64,000 bases of DNA, taken from assembly GCF_003073045.1 (NCBI RefSeq), contig NC_037599.1, forward strand, positions 22,820,555-22,884,554. Reading direction: 5' to 3'. A program made the position numbers and the translations under genes. Positions 1 to 30,193 of the stretch are shown here, piece after piece (within the stretch, counting starts at the first letter, position 1; each line of letters opens with the position of its first letter). The notes below the pieces were generated by a model. It saw only the letters and a program-made list of their open reading frames with translations, had not been told where the DNA came from and made no database searches. The stretch is from Pomacea canaliculata (taxonomy: Eukaryota; Mollusca; Gastropoda; Architaenioglossa; Ampullariidae).

Positions 1-20500
<20,500 letters not shown>

Positions 20501-20509
20501 AGACAAGTT

Positions 20510-23500
20510 GACAGCTGTCTCCTGATAGTGTAATTTTTTTATAATGACTGAGAAAATACTATGCTAGGTATAAGTTCTTAAACTCTCTGGAGGAATACTT
20601 TCCTCTCTCTGCGCCAAATTATCATCATATTTGAAAGCGGGTTAACTTAATGCCTCGTTTGCACGCCAATGGCCCTCGAAACAACCAATCTATGGTCTCA
20701 GCTCTCCCATTGGATGAAGCCTGACGTATCCATGTACAATGTTGAAGTCTGTGTTTTTTTTTTACCTTGAATTGTGCATGTTGAGGTTTTCAGGCGTGTA
20801 TCTCAAGATCGAAAGAGGGACATCGCCCTCATCCCCTCTTTCTGCATTTGTGAAAACAATATCTTGCACAGTTTTACTTGGTCACTAAACAACAATATTT
20901 TGCCCCACCAGACCTTAAGCACAGGTCGCAAAAGATTTCACAGACTTCAATGTCGCCTTAACGTTGGATCCTTCGGTCACGTGACCGTCAGTTTAAAGCT
21001 AATCTGTCGCATAAACAGGATGATGGAAGATGGGTATGCTGTGCTTGAGATCCTGCCTTCTTCATTTGATGACAAAAGTCTCAAATAGTTTTTTAAGGTT
21101 ATGCTGTGTTTGATCACAAAGAACAATTTATTTGTTATCATTGAAACGTGTTGGAACAGTGGTTAGGAAGTCGGGACGTGTCCCAGTTGGCTGTTGATAT
21201 CAGCGGAGGTACATCTGTACCGATGTCCACACAGGTATGACGCACATCAGAGCAGGTCTTGTGATACTGGGTCAGGCAATAACCTTCAATGGTGCTGATA
21301 AGCAGTTTGTTCTTTAACCTTGGAGACTAACACAGAAATCATCCTTAATTTTACATGGGGTTCCACTGAGGTGGAAGATGGCTTCATCTTTTCCCCGCTT
21401 GCATCTTGGACATTTGAAACACCAAGAACTCCGTCTACAATCATATTTACAGACACAGACCTTGAAAACATTTTTGTTCAGACTTGTTAAAGAAACTAGA
21501 CCTTATATGGAATTTTGCTGTCTTGGTTTTCTTGTGATTCTTTTTGAAATACCTGTATAGCTTTTCATCTCATAATGTCATGAGAATTTTTATGGTAAGA
21601 TGGCAGTTGGTCTAACACACTGTCTTCTTAAGTAACCATATTTATTGTCATCTTTTACATATGAAGCAACCTATATACTGCATTATAGCAGTTGTTTATG
21701 GCGGAATGCTAGCATGGATGCTTTAAAAACTATGAACTGGGTTTTAAATTTTTTAGAGTGGTGGAAATATTCAGACATATAAGAAACATAATACTGTATA
21801 CTCTTACCGAGTCGTACTTTTGTTCAGGAGTTATCTTTGTGTATAGACAGTGTTTTGCCACTGGAGGAGGTTCGTTTAAAAACTATAAGTAGAAGGTGAA
21901 ATAAACCATTAAAGAACGTTTACAATCCGAACCTGTGTATAAACTTTGAGCGTTAAAAACAGTTTGTAAATTGTTTTGTCGCGCTATTTTATTTACAATA
22001 GTATACTTAAATCAAATTTTACCTTTTCAGTGTAACGAAAATATTTTGAAGCCCTTCCCAGATGACAATGTGAAATTTTGCTGCTTATTGCTGCATCAAT
22101 GTACTTTGTATGTGTACTCAAAGTACAATTTCTTCTTTTCTCCCCAATCTTTAGTTCTAAGGAAGGTCAACTTACTTATAATGACTGTGATTGAAAAACG
22201 CACAATGATTACAATAATTACTTCTCTCTGACAGCCAAGCTAATCTCCAAACCAAAATAAAAAGCTTAAATTGTGTGTAACAGTTTAATATGTACAAGAT
22301 ATGTGCGTGCATTTAATTTCCCTTAGTACTTGTATCATCTTTTTCTGACAATTTTGAGATGTACATTGTTTCTGCAGTACATCTCAGTGACAATATGGTG
22401 GCCATAGATGTCACTAGAGGGAATGCAGGTGTACTCTGCAGATGTATTGTGTATATTTTGTCGTTTGCTACCCGCAAACAATGTGTAATGCCGTACACGA
22501 GAATTTGTAAACAATTTTTTTTACCCCAATAAGAGAAGAACATAAATGATATGAAGCATCTATCGTTGTATTAATGGAGATAAGTGAGACCAGATCAGAT
22601 GAAAGTTGCAGGCGGTTCTCTGTCGACGATGTGCCAATAGGTGAGGTGGCTTGCATGAGAGTGTTGTACATACATTCTACATTTCACAGGCTGAAGGTCT
22701 CCTGTAAGTATGGACGATAACACTCATGCAATCCAGAACAGATGAGGTAAGGACAGGTCTTGACTTCTGGTTATTTTGGTTGTTGACTCAGGCCTACATT
22801 TTTGGAACGAAGTTTGTCACTTAATTTCCCTGTCCGTCCCATCATCAGCCCCGTATTTGTCATTAAACAAATGTTCTTGTTTTTGTCTGGATGTCCTGTT
22901 TTTATACGATTGAGAAAACACCTGCCTGACCACAAACAAATTGTTGTTGCTATGGAGACAGACAAGGTACGTTGTTGTTGTTGTAATGATGATGATGGAG
23001 GTAAACATTTATAAAGGGTGAGATCCTGCTCCGAATTAGAAGTGAGCTTCACGGTTGAAGAAACTAAAGGGAATTAATGAATAAATTGGTTTAAAAGTTG
23101 GTCAACAACCACAAGCACGACACAACAAAGAGGCAAATACAGAAATAACATTCCTAGCTGGTCAGATGCAGACTTCCATCTTGTCGTGTCCAAACCTTTT
23201 TTTAAATTTTTGGTAAGAACCAGAGCAGAGAAGTCTAGTCATCATGAAGAGCAGAGAAGTCTAGTCATCAAGCCATTAGCAAAATGACAGTGGGGAGATA
23301 ACAGCTAAGTTCAACGCAGTAGGACGGACACGCACCTTGTTATCTCGCTTTGGTCACGATGGATTCCCCGCAATATCCGATTGTGCGAGTCTCTGATCAG
23401 GTGATTAGAAGGCCAGTGATTAAATCTGGTGTACACCAGAAGGCTATTTATTATCGGATGTGTATTTCCAAAGCCTATCATCGCCTGGATTGCGAAAATT

Positions 23501-24102
23501 GATTTCAAAATATTCTCAAGAATTTGAGTCAATAACGTTTTCTCACAAACTTACAGACATTGCCATACTAATTAATGTCAATACACTAAGGTAATTTTTC
23601 AAAAAAACTGATAAAACGCAGAATGTTAAATCATTATGTATACAACAAAGCTGTGCAATGTTTCAGATTGTAATGAAGCATCGTGTGTCTGTGTCCACAT
23701 CGACAAGGACCTGTCAGCTATTCAGTAAACCCCGAACAAAAAAAAGCAATAAAAAGCAAAAACAATTAAAAATTAAAATTTTAAATAAAAAACAAAACAA
23801 AAATGGAAGCTAAGTCTAACCAAAACAACAACTAAGAAAGTAAGCCAAACAAACAGCAAAGTGTTGACAAATTGCAAACAATGTCAAGAAAGCTTTGCAC
23901 AGAATTCGGGACCACACAAATAAAAGTTGAGAAGGACGCTCCGCGGTCGTGTTGCTATCTCACTTATCTTCGGAGTTCATTAAAAAAAATCTCTAGTAAT
24001 ATTTTTTAAGAACCAAGGCTATCACATTAAAAAAAAGCTAATGCTGTACCGAGGGCAAGTTAAACTGTGTCCTTATTCACAATCAGCCTAAGTACGTGTT
24101 CA
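20510..24102. other. Intergenic region, no gene recognised
   Basis: No exon-like reading frame with recognisable protein similarity. The only structure noted is a 26-bp direct duplication (GCAGAGAAGTCTAGTCATCA core) at 23,223-23,272 and AT-rich low-complexity sequence near 23,740-23,800. Confidence 0.6.
23223..23272. repeat. 26-bp direct duplication
   Basis: AGAGCAGAGAAGTCTAGTCA followed by TCA occurs twice in immediate tandem. Recent local duplication in intergenic DNA. Confidence 0.9.
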
Positions 24103-24110
24103 TGTTCTAC

Positions 24111-24317
24111 TAAGGTGACCAGACGTTTCGGGGGCGAAAGCGGGACACGTGCCGATGATGGTGTCGTCACCGTCAAAAAACGCCGAAAAAATTGATTTTT
24201 AAAGACAACCGGGACATTTGATGGACTTAGCCAGAAAGCCAGAAAGCGGGACATTGGGCGTCGCGCCCGATGAGCTGGCGGGACACGAGGTCTAAAGCGG
24301 GACGTCTGGTCACCTTA
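24111..24317. mobile_element. 207-bp MITE with 8-bp target duplication
   Basis: Terminal inverted repeats TAAGGTGACCAGACGT and ACGTCTGGTCACCTTA bound the element, with TGTTCTAC duplicated on both sides (24103-24110 and 24318-24325). An 8-bp duplication fits hAT or related superfamilies. Sub-terminal GCGGGAC repeats are present. It carries no transposase and ends 125 bp before the start codon of the next gene. Confidence 0.88.
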
Positions 24318-24442
24318 TGTTCTACAATTTAAATGGTATTTGATAGGTGCAACTGATAGCGCAATATACCTGAGTAATTTACCGAGATTATAAATTCTTT
24401 CCCAAACAGAAACACAAGCTTAGAACTGTTGGAGCTGCTATA

Positions 24443-24486
24443 ATGGAACTGAAGACATGGAACGTTGTAGCGCTGATGCTATGCAG
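24443..24486 (+). CDS. GH-A-like gene exon 1: start codon and signal peptide
   Basis: ATG at 24443, donor gtaatt. MELKTWNVVALMLC joins in phase 2 to the next exon to give a hydrophobic leader that ends ALMLCSTLIFAQQ. The start is chosen because this join produces a textbook signal peptide. Confidence 0.8.
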
Positions 24487-27400
24487 GTAATTAAAAGTTC
24501 TTAATAAATAACATAAGCGCTGATGCTGAAAAAGGAGGAGGGCTGGGCGTGGAGCCAGGTAAAAACAAATCCTTGCTACAGTTAATACTGTAGTCGAATC
24601 TAAATAATAAATAAAATAAATAACAACATGCAACGAAAGCTTAATAGTTTTGGCTTAAAATCGGTTTAAAATATATAAATTCATTATATATAGTTGTTAT
24701 TAATAGGCCAAGATTTTGAGCTGCATTTAACCTCGTCGTCTTGATCCGTGACACAGTACTGATAGGAATAGTCTTGGAAGAGATATATTTAATTTTTTTC
24801 AAACCAATGATCGAGCGAAAATGCTCGATAGGTCAATGTTTTTTTTTCCAAAGGCAGACAATAGAATAATGTTTACTCAGTCAAATGGAAATTTGGCTTA
24901 AACAATAGATACTGACGTTCTGAATCATGTCGGATCAACATTTCCGGTGGCCAGAAGATCGTTTACTTACGCTAAAACCAGGTCTGACGCGAGGCAGGTA
25001 GTCCGCCATGTTGTGACGTCACTGACCCATCGAGAGTTGTCTCCCGAGTAGGTAAAGATCCTTTTCCGTTTAAACGGCTTGCACTGGCAGTAAATTTTGT
25101 GCAGGTCCTGGCACAGAAAGGAAGCTAGTGACCCGCACCCACCCTGACTTTCAAAGGACGTACTGAAGACGCGTGTTTACAGTTCTGGTCAACTGAGCCT
25201 CTCTAGAGATCGCAAGCGATTTGTGCTTTTCACAGACTGTTAGCTATAAATCAAGGGAGTGGTGGCCAGTCGGCAAAACTGATAAAAGTATTCACACTGT
25301 TCTCGTCAAACTCTGACACTACTAAATTTTATCATTCATCCGGTTCCAAGCTGTGTTTTGAAAGCGATTGTAAGTAAATAATCATTTTGTAAACCTAAAT
25401 TTTCGCCGGACAGTAGTCAGAACATCATTATCTGCATTTTAAGCCCAACTTATCATTTGACCACTGGCTTTTCAAGTCTCTGTCAGTATTATCCTCAACT
25501 ACAGGTGTTATAAAATAAATAATGGAAGTGGAGGACTAAACACGTTAAAACAGTCTCAACTCTTAAAATCGCTTATAAACATTTTGTATAACCATGGAAC
25601 GAAATTCAGGTACACTATTGACTAAAACAACCAACTTCGTATCAAAGCACTGAATAATAAACAGTATCACATACAACTTCAATAAAACCTGGGATATTAT
25701 AACTTCTACGAACACTAATGAGCGATAATTGCCTATAGCATTTCCTGATTACTAAAGCAGCTTAATTTGCTTAATTTGTTAAGAAAGACGGATAATCACT
25801 GTCAGTCAATACCTAATAATGTCGGTTCATGTATTTGCTAAATGATAATTGGATATCAATGTCTCATTAGAAAGAATTTAACTAGTAACAATTACGAAAC
25901 AAGAAACAGAGTGTCTTTCAACCATTTCCATATTTTAGCACACTGATCTTCGCCCAACAACATTGCAACTGGAATGGGATACACAGATAACCGATGCCAG
26001 TGTTTCCAAGGTTTCAAAGGAGGAGACTGTAGCGTGGACTGCAACTGTGAGGGTCACGGGACCTGCAACTCAGGTGAGTTACTAACGAACTCAGGTGAGT
26101 TTGTGACGGAGAGACAGGACCGGGTGGCTGGATGGACTTACAGACGGGTCTATGTCCAATCAAAGATTCAAGGACCTGATAACAGTCACGAGTTTACCAT
26201 CATGTCACAACTAGAACGCGTTTTTCTCCTCTTAATATTCCATTCATTCGTTCATTCCAGAGCGGCTAAGGAATAATATTACCTTTTTATCTCAACCCAC
26301 CGTCGTTAATAGGGATCGACTGACCCATAACATGACTATAAAATATTCCGCCTTGTTTTCACAGCGAATTGTTTAGACAGTTGCTGAGGACAAACGCCGG
26401 TAATTTTCTACTGTAGTGGTAATTCTACCTGGCTCAGGTAACAGCCAAGTCTACGGGAAGCACGGCGATGCTCGTGCGACTCAAGCGTTTGTTTGCGCGT
26501 TCAGGTCTTGGGATCGCCACGCATCCTGTTGAGATATTCACCTGCGTGTTTTATCTCGGTGCATCTGCTATTATACTGAATTGAAGTTAAAGAAAACAGG
26601 ACTCCAGGACTCTTGAGTTCCATTGCAATCAGGATGAAAGATGTTGTGACATTTGAAACTAATGTCGAATGTTAGTTACTCGAAGAGCAAGACCATTTAT
26701 TTGAAGACACTTCCCAAGGGAAAAAAAAAAACCATATTTAACTCTTTGTTCTGATTTATGTTGTGTTTAGATTATGGTTCGGCTACATAACTTTAAGAAA
26801 TCAATGTACACAACAAAACATTTTACATGGAAAATTCGACAAACTTCGGAAAACGCTGAACTGCTCAAAGGCCATTCTTAACACGACAAATATGGCCGAT
26901 AGTTTGACCAAGTCTGGAAAAGTCTTTTATTTAACATCATGCTGAACACGGTCAAACATACAGCAGTACTATCAGTAAGAAAGACCTTTATAATTGTTTT
27001 TTTAAACTTTATTTCTTAGACGGAACGTGCAACTGTGAGGCGGGCTGGAAGTGGTCAGCGTCTGAACACAAGTGTGTCTGGGACTGTAGCTGTCCAGCTG
27101 GTGAGAGATAATTTTGTTCTTATATTTAAGACAAAACATTAATATTCGAAGAAAATCAACACCAAGGGAAGCTCAAGCTCCTAGAGGAGCATAGGACCAT
27201 GAAGAAAGTGTAGTCGACTAATTATCGTCTTCAATGACCGGTCTTTGACAGGTGTCCAATGCATCGCACCTGGAGAGTGCGGCTGTCAGGCCATTGCCAG
27301 TGGGGCGCGTGCAGGAACGGACAATGCATCTGCTACGAGGGTTACAAGGGAGAGGACTGCTCCCAGTATGATGCCAACATGTAGGCGACTTGTAATTTTA

Positions 27401-30143
27401 TTGCTAATTTCACGAATTCTGTTCTGTGCATGGATTTAAAGATCAGGTAACTAAATTCTACCGACATTCATACATTCCTCTTTTCAGAAGAAAACAAAAA
27501 AGTATTAAAAATAACAATGACGACATCGTTCTAGATGATGATGATGATGATGATTTGAATAAGGCAATTATTAAAAGTAAAATTGAATTTGAAGTAACAC
27601 CGTATTCTGTTTAGAATGCAGAACAAGGGGATAGATATTGGCATCAACATAGGAGGCATTAGCTACTACTCCTCCGAGCTGAAGTGGGTGGACGTGGCTA
27701 AGCAGTCACAGGAGTGGATCACCCAGAGACAAAGTCGCAACGACTGGGACACTCAGGAGCAGAATAAGGTCAACTGGCGACCTGATGGCTATCCCGCGAG
27801 TCTCGATGGCAAGTAGAACAGCATTTCCACAAAATACGAATATTATTCTGGGAGCCAGAAAGTTTTCTTCAGTTGAGACATTCTGGCTTGAGACAATTCC
27901 TCTCCAGTCTCTTTCCTTCTCCATCCTGTCTCTTTTCTTTCTCACTATCAGTTTACATTCAGTACTTACTCTTTTCGCAGCCATTTTCCTAAAATATTGT
28001 GAACAAATTGTTCATTGTGACGTCATTACATGATTTGCAGCGGACATGCGCCTCGCGAAGCTGTTCCTCCGTGGTTTTGGTCAGTACGAGGAGAGGGGCA
28101 ACTATACCATTCTCTACGATGGCGAGGGCATTCTGGAGTTCGGGCTCACAGAACAGCACATCATCCACGACGGCAAAGGTGCTTGTCTAACAAATTTAAA
28201 TTACTTTAATGAGTGTAACGGTAAATATTTTACACAGATTTTTATATACTCTTTACTAGAAATCATCATTTTTTTTCACAATATGCACGTAGCAATTATA
28301 CCTTTTAATGTAAATATATTTCAAGGTCTCAAAATAGAGCGGTGGCTGGGTGATGTTTAAAATGTTACATGTTGTTTACAATGTTAGATGCTTCTTCTAA
28401 AGGTGGATGCCTAGTAGGGAAGATGCTATACATACAAGTTTTATTATTGAAACAAATCATCGTCTAGTCAACCAGAAATCGGGAGACATTCTCTTCACTT
28501 GTCCAAGGGTTTACGTTCATATGTCAACTCACTTATCCACTCACTCATGTCTTTTTCTGCAGGTAGAATGGTCATAAATTTTCCTAATATTAACGACGGG
28601 GGAATTCTGCTCAAATTAATGGACAACCAATCCGGCCAACCCTATCCGTAACATCCGAGTGATTCCTCCTGGTTACGAGAACACTTACGAGCGCTTTCCT
28701 TTCCATCCTCTGTTCCTGGAGTTTCTCCAGCGGTTCTCGGAGATCAGGTTTATGGACTATCTTGCGACAAACGGTCATCAGGTAGTGTTACAAGACTTTT
28801 ACCATTGTTTTTAAACTCATTTTGTGCTTGTCGATCCTTCTCGAAAAAAGAGGGTAGTTTTGTAAAAATCCTTCAAAAATATTTACTTAATTTTAGAAAA
28901 AAATTGCAGTCCACCAGTGGTGAAGTCCATTAGACATTAAAAACCTTAGCGAGGCTAAATCAGAATGCAAATTTTTGGCAACATTTTTTTTACTTTTATT
29001 TTATCCCCCATCCTTCGTGGAACCTTGGTTGTCACCAGATAGTTCACTTTAATTTACATGCTGCGTAAAAGTTTGCTGAGCGTATCCTCTTAGAAGCAAC
29101 TTGACATCTAAGACACGCCAGGTTCATGGAAGCGGAAATGCCGTCAGCTTAAATTTTAATGATTCTCTCACTTGTCCTTGCAGCCGGAGCCGACGACGTG
29201 GGAGACGAGGAGGCCGGTGAATTTTCACACGCAAGAAGGCGCCAGTGGCGGCTCCATCGAGTACTTAGTCCAGCTCGCCAACACCGTTGGCGCCAATCCC
29301 TGGGTTTGCATTCCTCACGCAGCAGACGACAATTACGTCAGACAGTTCGCCACGTATCTCAAGCAACATCTGAGGCCTGACTTGAAGGTAGAAGAACTTA
29401 CATTGAAAAACAAGCCGAGCTGCTAGTCACCCTCGTAAATGTTGCTTATGTATTATTATATTAGCAAAAAGATAAAATAGTATTATGTAGCGTCAGGGGA
29501 TAAAATTATATAAATGTTTAAATAAATTTCATTTGTAATGATTTAAAGTGACAGTAAAAAAATGTAATGCTTTACCTTTCAAAATGACAGAAACAGGAGC
29601 AGTAACCAACGCAACGTAGGTTTTACTGAAATAAATTTGAGTGCTATACGTGCTGTACTATAATAAGTCTGCATGAATTAATTTTAAAATATGAACATTA
29701 ATTTTCCTGTGACCTCAGGATCTCTAGTGGCTAGTATATTAGTAAGTGAAACTACTTTGCGATGTGAGGGCACGATGCTGAGAACGATTGGAGCGTGGAG
29801 GTCAGGGGTTACGATCTGGCATTCTGAATGAAATCATCCAACTTTGTTTTATTCCTAACTATATGATTTGACTTTTTTTCGCTCCTAAAGGTCTACGTGG
29901 AATATTCAAATGAAGTGTGGAATGGAATCTTCAGACAGACACAATATACTGGAGAAAAGGGTAAGGTCATGTTTCCCAGCGAACCCGGATGGAAAGCAGG
30001 GATGAAGTATTTTAACGTGCGGGCATCAGAAGTGGCCTCGATTTGGAACCAGGTGAATAATCGGTTGGATTTATTTTGGGTTTACTTGCAGCACCTAGGA
30101 AGTAATCTACACGTTAGGACATCCACATCTAGGGAAAGACTTG

Positions 30144-30193
<50 letters not shown>

